This document shows, one piece after another, positions 7,444 through 15,274 of a stretch of 64,000 nt of DNA. Within the stretch, counting starts at the first letter, position 1; each line of letters begins with the position of its first letter. Below the pieces are notes generated by a model. That model was not told where the DNA came from. It worked only from the letters and a program-made list of their open reading frames with translations, and did not search any database. This DNA is from Halovivax cerinus (lineage in GTDB: Archaea; Halobacteriota; Halobacteria; Halobacteriales; Natrialbaceae): the NCBI RefSeq assembly GCF_024498195.1, contig NZ_CP101824.1, positions 2,480,001 through 2,544,000 on the forward strand, read 5' to 3'. The translations under genes and the position numbers were made by a program.

Positions 7444-8304
7444 AACACCGCGAGTGGTACCGGCGCAACAATCGGCGGTGGTTCGTTAGGCGAAGCGTCT
7501 GGCTCCTATGCGACCGTCCCCGGCGGCTACTCGAACGAAGCGACGGGAGAGAGCAGCGTTGCAGTTGGTCACCAGGCGCAGGCATACCACGACCACACGT
7601 TCGTCTGGTCGGACGGCAACGGTGACTCCCTATCGGATCCGTTTTCGTCGGGGGACGGGATGAACGGGTCGGGCGTCACCGGCGCGGAGACGTTCCACGT
7701 CAAAGCGACCGGCGGAGTCCGATTCATCACCGGCGGCGGAACGACCTACATTTCGGGCGGCAGCACCGGCTGGTCGACCACGTCGACGCGGTCGGCCAAG
7801 ACCAACGTGGAACCGGTCGAGCCGTCGGCCGTTCTCGAGGGGGTCGAGTCGATGCCGGTCGCGACCTGGGAGTACACGGGGGACGACGGGGACGGCGCCG
7901 GTACGACACACATCGGCCCGATGGCCGAGGACTTCCACGAGGCGTTCGACGTGGGGGACAGCGATCGACACATCAACTCGATCAACGCCGACGGCGTCGC
8001 GCTCGCCGCGATCAAGGGCCTCGCGGAGCGCCTCGACGAACGCGAGGAGCGTCTCGACGACCAGCGAGGTCGACTCGACGAGCTCGAAGCCGAGAACGAG
8101 GCACTACGGGAGCGCCTGGACGCGCTGGAAGCAAGACGGCTGGCGGCTGACGGGGGTGACGCTGATTCGGGCATCGACGGGGGTGACACTGATTCGGGCA
8201 TCGATGAAGTCGACGACCCGGGAACCGAGGGAGACGACGGCGCGGCTGCGGGTGTGTCGAAGACGGTCGCGGGTTCCGAATCCGCCGGCGGTGAGGTGCG
8301 GTGA
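7444..8304 (+). pseudogene. 3' part of the disrupted surface protein, with S74-type chaperone domain
   Basis: Continues the repeats (NTASGTGATIGGG..., about three more units), then a short linker with VAVGHQAQAYHDHTFVWSDG. Next comes a domain typical of tail-spike/peptidase S74 intramolecular chaperones: SAKTNVEPVEPSAVLEGVES, PVATWEY, GPMAEDFHEAFDVGDSD, NADGVALAAIKGL. It is followed by a heptad coiled coil (LAERLDEREERLDDQ...) and an acidic tail. In phages such a domain trimerises the fibre and may cut itself off; the usual Ser-Asp at the cut site is not clear here. In the empty-site frame the whole protein would be about 640 residues. The end overlaps the next start (GTGA). Confidence 0.85.
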
Positions 8305-9632
8305 CGGCTCGTCTCGCCTGTGCTTCCCTGGTCCTCGTCGCGGTGATCGCGCTGGCCGCTCTTGGGACGGGAGCGGTCGCGGCGGAGCCCGACCCGGCCT
8401 GCGCTGGATCGGGTGGCGGTGCGATGTTCGTCGCGGACTCCGGGTTCACCGTCGCGTACAACGACACCCAGCCGATGCCGGAGGACGGTCCGTTCCTGGG
8501 CCCGGAGACCATCCGATTTCGGAACGTGACCTTCTCGTCGAACGCCTCGACGGTTCTCGGTGTCGAGAACGGAACAGGTCCAACCACGTGCCTGTTCGAT
8601 ATCGACGCGACGAACGGGTCGGTTCTGATCGCCCCGGACGACGAGGCGAACGTGAGCGTCGACGGAACCGTCCCCGCGCTGTCGCTCTCTGCGGTGACGT
8701 ACGGGAGCGGGAGTGGGGATATCGCGTACGACGCGGCCGCTTCGTGGAACCTGACGCTCCTCGAGACCGGTCTCGAGTCCGGGGCCGACGTCGACGCCGT
8801 GGCCGAGAACGGGTCGACGCTCGCCTCCGGAACCGTCACGGAGAACGGGACACTGCCCCTGGCGTTGCCGGGCGGGACGAACACCGTTGATTTGCAGGAG
8901 AATTCCGGTGGTGGCGGCGGATTCCTGCCGCCTCCGCCCCCGGACGACGACGGGTCCCCGCCGTTCGACGTCACCGCGTTGACACTCGACCACGGCGACG
9001 TCGGCGTCGGTGAGCAGGTTGCCGTGACCATCGAGGTCGAGAACGTCGGCGAGAGCGATGGCACCTTCACCGGGACGCTCACCGCCGACGGCGAACGGGT
9101 CGATTCGGGGTCGATCGCCGTCGAGTCGAACGGCGCGGGCACGCTCACCCTCACGACGACGTTCGACGAACCCGGCACCTACGAACTCGCCGTCGACGGC
9201 GAGCCGGCCGGATCGGTCACCGTCACGGACGAGTCTGCACTCTCGATACCGGACGCATCGATCGAGCCATCGGACGTCGATCCGGGTGAGACGGTTCGGA
9301 TCACGGTCACCGTCGCTGCCGGAGAAACGGGTGTCGATCGGACCCTCGTTCTCTCGGTCGACGGGGACGAAGTCGATTCGGCGTCGGTGTCCCTCTCTCC
9401 GGACGAGTCGAGGACCGTTACCTTCGAACACCGGTTCGATTCGACGGGCTCGAAGACCGTGTCCGTCGACGGGGTAGACGTCGGTTCGGTGACGGTGGCC
9501 CACTCCGACGAGGGAGCCGGCGGTCCGCCGCTCGTGATCGTCGCATCGGTTCTCGGCGTCCTCCTCGCCGTCGGTATCGGTAGTCTCTACTGGTACGATC
9601 CCGAGAGATTCGCCGGCGTGTTGAATCGGTGA
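8301..9632 (+). CDS. Secreted CARDB-domain surface protein with C-terminal membrane anchor
   Basis: The GTG start at 8301 overlaps the stop of the disrupted gene, so the two were probably co-translated. The 443-aa protein has a Sec-type signal (residues 5-30, ending GAVAAEP), an N-terminal domain with several N-x-S/T sites, and a Gly/Pro hinge (SGGGGGFLPPPPPDDDG, near 205). Two CARDB-like beta-sandwich modules (about 220-305 and 315-400) follow. One C-terminal transmembrane helix (PPLVIVASVLGVLLAVGIG) ends in a short cytoplasmic tail. It should sit on the cell surface. The function is unknown, presumably adhesion or an accessory to the upstream fibre. Confidence 0.78.
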   Translation: MTARLACASLVLVAVIALAALGTGAVAAEPDPACAGSGGGAMFVADSGFTVAYNDTQPMPEDGPFLGPETIRFRNVTFSSNASTVLGVENGTGPTTCLFDIDATNGSVLIAPDDEANVSVDGTVPALSLSAVTYGSGSGDIAYDAAASWNLTLLETGLESGADVDAVAENGSTLASGTVTENGTLPLALPGGTNTVDLQENSGGGGGFLPPPPPDDDGSPPFDVTALTLDHGDVGVGEQVAVTIEVENVGESDGTFTGTLTADGERVDSGSIAVESNGAGTLTLTTTFDEPGTYELAVDGEPAGSVTVTDESALSIPDASIEPSDVDPGETVRITVTVAAGETGVDRTLVLSVDGDEVDSASVSLSPDESRTVTFEHRFDSTGSKTVSVDGVDVGSVTVAHSDEGAGGPPLVIVASVLGVLLAVGIGSLYWYDPERFAGVLNR

Positions 9633-12544
9633 TCCCGTCCGAGTTCGGACCCCCGTCGGAAATCGGAACCGGGACCGACAGCGTTTTTCTGATTCCGGCG
9701 TACTTCACTCGCGTGAAGGTACGTGGAACGGTCGTCGGCGAGGTGACGACGCGGACGGTCTCGACGAGTGCGGGCGAACGGGATCTCGCCGAGGTGGCGC
9801 TCCGGCTGCGTGAGGAGGGGGTCAGCGATTCCGCGACCGACAGCGGTGTTCTGGATTCGGCAGGCGACTCAGCGACCGACAGCGGGGTGACGAGTTCGAC
9901 CGATGACTCGGCGACCGACGCTGGCCGGTCCGATTCGGCCGGCGCCACGCCGACCACGGTCACCCTCTGGGGCAAGTGGACCGAGTCGGCCGAGGTGCTC
10001 GAACCCGGCATGGAACTCGTCGTGACCGAGGCCGAACGCGACGAATACCGCGGCGAGACGGGGTACGCGACGACGCCGGCGTCCTACGTCGTGGTCGAAC
10101 CCGCGTACCTCGTCGACGTGACCGACGTCCGCAACTGGGTGGAGTGTCCACGACTGTACTATCTCAACAAGCTCTCCGGCGTCCCACTCAACTACCCCGT
10201 CGTGAAGGGGACGCTGGTCCACGAGGTCTTCGGCGACCTCCTCCGCGGCCGGGACCTGGAGGCGTCGATCGAGGAACGTGTCGAAGAGCGAGCCCTGGAA
10301 CTCGGCCTCCTGGGGGAGTCGGCCGAATCGACGGCCGAGGACGTCCGACAGAACGCGGCCGCGATCGAAGGCTGGCTCGAACAGGGCCGGCTGAGCGAGG
10401 ACGACGAGTGGCGCTCGGAGCAGCTGCTCATCAGTGAGACCTTCGGTCTGAAGGGGCGGGCCGACGCGATCCGTCGCGGCGCGCCGGTCGAACTCAAGAC
10501 GGGCAAGAACCTGAAGAAGGAACCGCGGTTCAAGGACAAGGTGCAGGCGGCGCTGTACGCGCTCGTCCTCGAGGAACACGGCGGCTCGATCGACACCGGG
10601 ACGCTGCTGTACACGAAGAACTCGGCGCTCGATCGGAACGAGGAGACGGGCGATCTGACCCCGGCGAAGGACTTCTCGATGGGCCAGGGATTGCTGGAGT
10701 ACGTCCTCCGACTGCGTAACGAGATCGCCGCGATGGAGGCCTCGGGCGGCGTTCCGACGGGCAAGGAAGGAAACGCGAAGTGCGAGTACTGCTTCGAACG
10801 GGACACCTGCATGGTCGTCTCCGGCCGCCTCGACCAGGAGTCGAAGGCCGGCCAGATCGGGGGTGCGATCCCGGTGGAAGAGCGTGAGCACTTCGATCGC
10901 TTCTACCGGGCGATCGAGGAGGAGCGGCGCGAGGTCCACCGCGAGTACGCGAAGCTCTGGGAGCAGAGCGCCGAGGAACGAGCGGACGACGACCGGGCGA
11001 TCGTCGACCTCGAGTTTATCGAGGCGCGCGAGCTGTCGGGCGGCCGCTGGGAGCTGCGCGCCCGCCGGCGGTCGGCGGCCACCTCGAAGCTGCGGGAGGG
11101 CGATCTGGTACTGGCCAGCGACGGCGAACCGGTCGTCGGCGACGCCGAGCTGGCCCGGATCGAACGACTGGACGGCGTGGCGCCGCCCGCGGCGGAGGCA
11201 GACGATGGGCCGCTGGACGCGGAGATCGTCCTGACGGCGGACGAGCCCGTCGAGGTCGAGCGCCTCGACGTCTACCCGAGCGAGCTGACGACCGATCGGC
11301 TCCTGACGGCGTTGCACGACGCTCTCCTCAAGGGTACGGAGCGGCGAAAAGACGTCCTGTTCGAGCGCGCAGCGCCGGAATTCGACGCGATCGACGAGAC
11401 GTTCGTCGACAACAACGACGCCCAGGACGTGGCCGTCCGCAAGGCGGTCGGCGCGCGCGATTGCGCGTTGATTCACGGCCCGCCGGGAACCGGCAAGACT
11501 TACACCATCGCTCGCGCCATCCGCGCCATGGTCGAGCGCGGCGAGCGCGTGCTGCTGTCGGCCTTCACCAACCGGGCGGTCGACAACGCGCTCGAAGCGG
11601 TGCTGGAGACCGGGATCGAGCCCGAGGACGTCGTCCGCGTCGGCACCGAGAGCGGCGTTCGCGAAGACATGGGCCACCTCCGTCTCGAACGGGAGGGCGA
11701 TCCGGACGCGCGGGTCGCCGAGCTCCAGAGCGCCCGGATCGTGGCCGCGACGACGGCGACCTGCGGCTCCCGGGTCATGAAAGAGGGATCGTTCGACGTC
11801 GCGCTGGTCGACGAGGCCGCCCAGCTCACGGAGCCGGGGACGTACGCGGCGATCAACCTGGCCGAACGGTTCGTCCTCGTCGGCGACCACCACCAGCTTC
11901 CGCCGGTGGTGCAGGCGGAGAACGAACTCGCCGAGTCGCTGTTCGAGCGCCTCGTCGAGGCTTACCCCGATGCTGGCGTCATGCTCGATCGCCAGTACCG
12001 GATGAACCAGCGCATTCAGGCGTTTCCGTCGACCGAGTTCTACGACGGCCGGCTCCGGCCGGCGACGCCCGACGTGGCCGGTCGCACGCTCGACGACCTA
12101 GACGACGTCTCTCTGGAATCGCTCCCGTCCGAACTCGCGGACCAGGTCACGTTCGTCGACGTCCCCGGCGACGACGAGCGCTACACAGACGCCGTGGAGG
12201 CGTCGAGGATCGCCGATCTGATCGATACCTACGCCGATGCGGGACTCGCCCCGTCCGAGATCGGCGTCATCGCCCCGTTCCGCGCGCAGGTCTCCGAGAT
12301 CGAGCGCCACGTCCCCGACGCCGTCGCCGTCGACACCGTCGATCGCTTCCAGGGGTCGAGTCAGGAGGTGATCGTCGTCTCGTTCGTCGCGAGCGGCGAG
12401 CTCGACGGCCCGATCTTCGAAGACTACCGGCGGATCAACGTCGCGCTCACCCGTCCGAAGCGGGCACTCGTACTGGTGGGCGATGCGGAGGCCCTCGGGA
12501 CGGATCCGGTCTACGCGCGTATGCTTTCCTGGGCGCGTCGGTGA
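9629..12544 (+). CDS. Dna2/Cas4-type nuclease fused to superfamily 1 helicase
   Basis: A 971-aa DNA end-processing or flap-processing enzyme. The N-terminal OB-like part is followed by a Cas4/RecB-type nuclease with the Fe-S cysteines C173, C385, C388 and C394 and the catalytic strand PVELKTGKN. Helicase motifs then follow in order: GPPGTGKT (617-624), DEAAQ (728-732), GDHHQLPP, RQYRMN, DRFQGSSQE and NVALTRPKRAL. Residues about 67-110 are an acidic Ser/Asp/Thr repeat absent from the core fold. The GTG at 9629 overlaps the previous stop; a GTG at 9713 (VKVRGTVVGEV) is a plausible shorter start. The order matches eukaryotic Dna2. Confidence 0.88.
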   Translation: MIPSEFGPPSEIGTGTDSVFLIPAYFTRVKVRGTVVGEVTTRTVSTSAGERDLAEVALRLREEGVSDSATDSGVLDSAGDSATDSGVTSSTDDSATDAGRSDSAGATPTTVTLWGKWTESAEVLEPGMELVVTEAERDEYRGETGYATTPASYVVVEPAYLVDVTDVRNWVECPRLYYLNKLSGVPLNYPVVKGTLVHEVFGDLLRGRDLEASIEERVEERALELGLLGESAESTAEDVRQNAAAIEGWLEQGRLSEDDEWRSEQLLISETFGLKGRADAIRRGAPVELKTGKNLKKEPRFKDKVQAALYALVLEEHGGSIDTGTLLYTKNSALDRNEETGDLTPAKDFSMGQGLLEYVLRLRNEIAAMEASGGVPTGKEGNAKCEYCFERDTCMVVSGRLDQESKAGQIGGAIPVEEREHFDRFYRAIEEERREVHREYAKLWEQSAEERADDDRAIVDLEFIEARELSGGRWELRARRRSAATSKLREGDLVLASDGEPVVGDAELARIERLDGVAPPAAEADDGPLDAEIVLTADEPVEVERLDVYPSELTTDRLLTALHDALLKGTERRKDVLFERAAPEFDAIDETFVDNNDAQDVAVRKAVGARDCALIHGPPGTGKTYTIARAIRAMVERGERVLLSAFTNRAVDNALEAVLETGIEPEDVVRVGTESGVREDMGHLRLEREGDPDARVAELQSARIVAATTATCGSRVMKEGSFDVALVDEAAQLTEPGTYAAINLAERFVLVGDHHQLPPVVQAENELAESLFERLVEAYPDAGVMLDRQYRMNQRIQAFPSTEFYDGRLRPATPDVAGRTLDDLDDVSLESLPSELADQVTFVDVPGDDERYTDAVEASRIADLIDTYADAGLAPSEIGVIAPFRAQVSEIERHVPDAVAVDTVDRFQGSSQEVIVVSFVASGELDGPIFEDYRRINVALTRPKRALVLVGDAEALGTDPVYARMLSWARR

Positions 12545-12554
12545 CGTGGCCGCC

Positions 12555-12598
12555 GGTGAGCACGCACGCAGGTGTTGGTGAGCACGCACGCAGGTGTC
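12555..12598. repeat. Two tandem copies of a 22-nt unit
   Basis: GGTGAGCACGCACGCAGGTGT plus one variable base occurs at 12555-12576 and again at 12577-12598, just after the helicase stop, in the gap between convergent genes. It may be a recent local duplication; no function can be read from it. Confidence 0.7.
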
Positions 12599-12675
12599 TG
12601 TCCGCACACGCGTCCGCGCCGATGAGCAGACGGCCACTCCGTCGACGCGGCCGGTCTGCTACGGCGGTGAATCCC

Positions 12676-13299
12676 TCACTCGATCACGTATTCGTCGAGT
12701 TCCGTCTCTCCCCAGGATCCGGTCCAGACGAGACGGAGCGTACGCAGGTCGGCAGGTGGCGTATCGCCGACGTCGTCTTCGCTCTCGGTCATCGAACTGA
12801 CGAGTACCGTCCCGTTCTGAAGCGGTCGTCCTTCGACAGCAATGGCGATGACGTCGACGCCGGTCTCGGTGTCCGTGCCGTTGATCGTCCGCCCCTCGAG
12901 ATCAGTATCGCTGCGATAGGGCTGTCGTGCCTCGACGTCGGCGTCCGCGACGAAGCCGACGGTGAGCGTACTGCCGTTCCTGACCGTTCCCCAGTCTTCG
13001 AGCGAGGTGTTACCAGAGAGTCCGCGAATGCCGGAGGCGTCGAGTGTGAGTCGGTCGCCCGGAATCGAGTCGCCGCCAGCGTGTTCGAGCGTCACTTCCA
13101 GATCCGCTCCCTGCCCGTTCTGGGTCCACTCGAAATCGGCATCCGGCTCCGGATCTTCGGCGATCGCACCGACGAGCACGCCGACGGCGACCGCCAGCAC
13201 GACGGTGACGAGCAGCGCGACGGCGAACCCGAGCGCGGGCGAGATGGCTCTATCGGAGCGACGGCCGCCTGGAACTCCGCGATGTCCGGTCGGTATCAT
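12676..13299 (-). CDS. Type IV pilin-like protein
   Basis: The ATG at 13299 gives 207 residues: a short positively charged leader (MIPTGHRGVPGGRRSDR), then AISPALGFAVALLVTVVLAV, the class III signal plus hydrophobic helix found in haloarchaeal pilins. Cleavage by PibD would fall just before AISP. The rest is a beta-rich extracellular domain with NGT/NGS sites. It is expected to be a minor or adhesive pilin subunit in the membrane. The frame is open further upstream to 13548, but that extension is arginine-rich and unlikely. No pilus assembly gene (pilB/pilC) is nearby. Confidence 0.8.
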   Translation of the reverse strand: MIPTGHRGVPGGRRSDRAISPALGFAVALLVTVVLAVAVGVLVGAIAEDPEPDADFEWTQNGQGADLEVTLEHAGGDSIPGDRLTLDASGIRGLSGNTSLEDWGTVRNGSTLTVGFVADADVEARQPYRSDTDLEGRTINGTDTETGVDVIAIAVEGRPLQNGTVLVSSMTESEDDVGDTPPADLRTLRLVWTGSWGETELDEYVIE

Positions 13300-13569
13300 C
13301 CTGTGGGGGTCTGGTTTTCGCGTTCGTCGCCGACCGACTCCGAATCGCACGTATTCGCCGTGACGTGCGCAGGTCGAGGTCGCGCGCCCATCGGGGCTCG
13401 ATCTCACTGTCGTCGGCTCTCTGCCCTCGACGACGGGGTCGCAGTGTGGACGCTGTGGTTCGGCTGTTCCTTCGGAGACCGGTCTCAAGTACGTTCGTTC
13501 CGTATCGAACGCTGAGTCGGCACTCGATTTCGTTGGTCTGTCACCCACGTCGGCATCCGCACGGGTCGG

Positions 13570-14550
13570 TCACGCGTCGTCCAACGCCTCCCACAGGGGA
13601 TAGAGGCCGTCTTCGATGGGCTCCTCGTACGTGTCGCCGTCGAGCGTGACGCTCCCGGTCCGTTCGCCCGTCGTGACGCGTCCGATGTCGGCCGCGTCGA
13701 TTCCCGTCTCCGCGAGCGAGGCCACGACCTCGTCGACGGCGTCTCCCGGGACGGTGGCCACCAGCGCACCGGAGCCGAAGATGCGCAGTGGATCGACGCC
13801 GGCCGCCGCACAGAGGCGTCCTGTCTCCGGTCGGATGGGAATCGACTCACGCTCGATCGAGAGTTCGACGTCGGAGGCGGCGGCCAGCTCGACGAGACCG
13901 GCGAGGACGCCACCCTCGGTCGGATCGTGCATGGCCGTCGCCCGCTCGCGCAGGACGCGTGCGGCCGGGAGAACCGAAATCTCCGAGAAGAACGTATTCG
14001 CCGTATCGATCGTCTCCGCCGAGACGTCGAGCGACTCGCCGAAGTCGGCTGCCAGGATCGCCGTTCCCTCGAGACCGGCGGGTCCAGCGAGGACGACCCG
14101 GTCGCCCGGACGGGCGCCACCGGTCGGGACGAACGGATCGGCGAAGCCCAGGGCCGTGAGTGAGAGGATGGGACGGGTGAGCGCGTCGACGTACTCGGAG
14201 TGGCCGCCGACGATCGCGGCACCGATGTCGGCGGCGGCCGCGTCGAGGTCGGCGGTGATCACGTCCAGCGTGTCGGGAGCGTCACTCGGAAGCAAGCACA
14301 CGACCGTGAGCCACGCCGGCTCCGCTCCGGACGCGGCGACGTCGTTACAGGCGACGGCGACGCCGAGCCGACCGATCTCGCTCGCTGCCAGCGAGATCGG
14401 ATCGGAACTCACGACGAGCGTCCCCGCGGGAACGTCGATCGCCGCGGCGTCTTCGCCGAGACCTGGCCCCTGCCTGACGCGGTCGTCCGGCGCGCCGGTC
14501 CGCTCGAAGACGTGCCTCGTTAGATCGTCCGACCCTACCTTCCCGGGCAT
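13570..14550 (-). CDS. AIR synthase-related (PurM/HypE-like) protein
   Basis: A 326-aa protein of the PurM/HypE/ThiL ATP-binding fold. Visible signatures are GPGLGEDAAAIDVPAG (N-terminal Asp-containing loop), VGGHSEYVDA, the glycine-rich GGARPGDRVVLAGPAGLEG, and MHDPTEGGVLAGLVEL. The C-terminus ends in LWEALDDA and lacks the PRxC cysteine tail needed by HypE for cyanide-ligand synthesis; no hydrogenase genes are nearby. Haloarchaea commonly carry this paralogue; its substrate is not known. It is oriented like the upstream thioesterase (117 nt gap from 14691), but a shared transcript is uncertain. Confidence 0.78.
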   Translation of the reverse strand: MPGKVGSDDLTRHVFERTGAPDDRVRQGPGLGEDAAAIDVPAGTLVVSSDPISLAASEIGRLGVAVACNDVAASGAEPAWLTVVCLLPSDAPDTLDVITADLDAAAADIGAAIVGGHSEYVDALTRPILSLTALGFADPFVPTGGARPGDRVVLAGPAGLEGTAILAADFGESLDVSAETIDTANTFFSEISVLPAARVLRERATAMHDPTEGGVLAGLVELAAASDVELSIERESIPIRPETGRLCAAAGVDPLRIFGSGALVATVPGDAVDEVVASLAETGIDAADIGRVTTGERTGSVTLDGDTYEEPIEDGLYPLWEALDDA

Positions 14551-14690
14551 GGACGTGAATGAACGGACTCGCGGTTTGTAGCTGTCGCTCGCGGCGAGTC
14601 GTCGAACGGCGAACGGTCGGTGGATCCGGTGCAGGACGACTGCTGGTCGGTGGATTCTGGTCGGAGCGGTTGCTGGTCGATCGATCCGAT

Positions 14691-15173
14691 TCAGGGTGAC
14701 TGTCGGTCGGCGACGGCGTCACGAAACGCGTCCGGTACGGGCGTCGGTTCGGCCGTTTCCTCGTCGACGATGACCTGCGTGACCGACCCCTTCGCCAGAA
14801 GTCGGTCGTCGTCCTCGCGCCTGACCCGGTACTCGTAGGTCACGCTCGTCTCGCCGATGCGGGCGACGCGGACCTCGTTGACCAGGACGTCCTCGTACCG
14901 AGCGGATTCGTGGTACTCCATCTCCGTCGCGACCATTCGCGTACTCCAGTCGGTCCCTCGGACGTACTCGGCGTCGAAACCGAGTTCTCGCCGGTAGGCG
15001 GACACGGCCTCGTCCTGGTACGTGACGTACTCGCCGTAGTAGACGATCGCCTGTCGATCGGTCTCTGCCATGCGGACGCGATTGGTCCAGACCCGTCGAA
15101 ACGCGTCGTCGCTCCCGTCGTAGGCTCCACCATCCGTCGTCGCGGCGGGTGGATCTTCGTCACTATCGCTCAT
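14691..15173 (-). CDS. Acyl-CoA thioesterase, YbgC/4-hydroxybenzoyl-CoA type hotdog protein
   Basis: A 160-aa single hotdog domain. The active-site segment AETDRQAIVYYGEYVTYQ (D39) matches the DxDxxGxVYY pattern of the family. The hotdog helix and sheet strands (FDAEYVRGTDWSTRMVATEM, EVRVARIGETSVTYEYRV) follow. It should hydrolyse short-chain or aromatic acyl-CoA in the cytoplasm. The ATG at 15173 is chosen because the open frame above it is arginine-rich shadow sequence; the first 20 residues are an acidic disordered tail. Confidence 0.82.
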   Translation of the reverse strand: MSDSDEDPPAATTDGGAYDGSDDAFRRVWTNRVRMAETDRQAIVYYGEYVTYQDEAVSAYRRELGFDAEYVRGTDWSTRMVATEMEYHESARYEDVLVNEVRVARIGETSVTYEYRVRREDDDRLLAKGSVTQVIVDEETAEPTPVPDAFRDAVADRQSP

Positions 15174-15274
15174 ACGACCCCTGCGGTGACCGCGCGCAAA
15201 GAACTGTTGACAGCGGCAACGAGACGTTGACAGCGGCAGCGAGAACGGGCTCTGGTTCGGAGCGAGGTCTCCGT

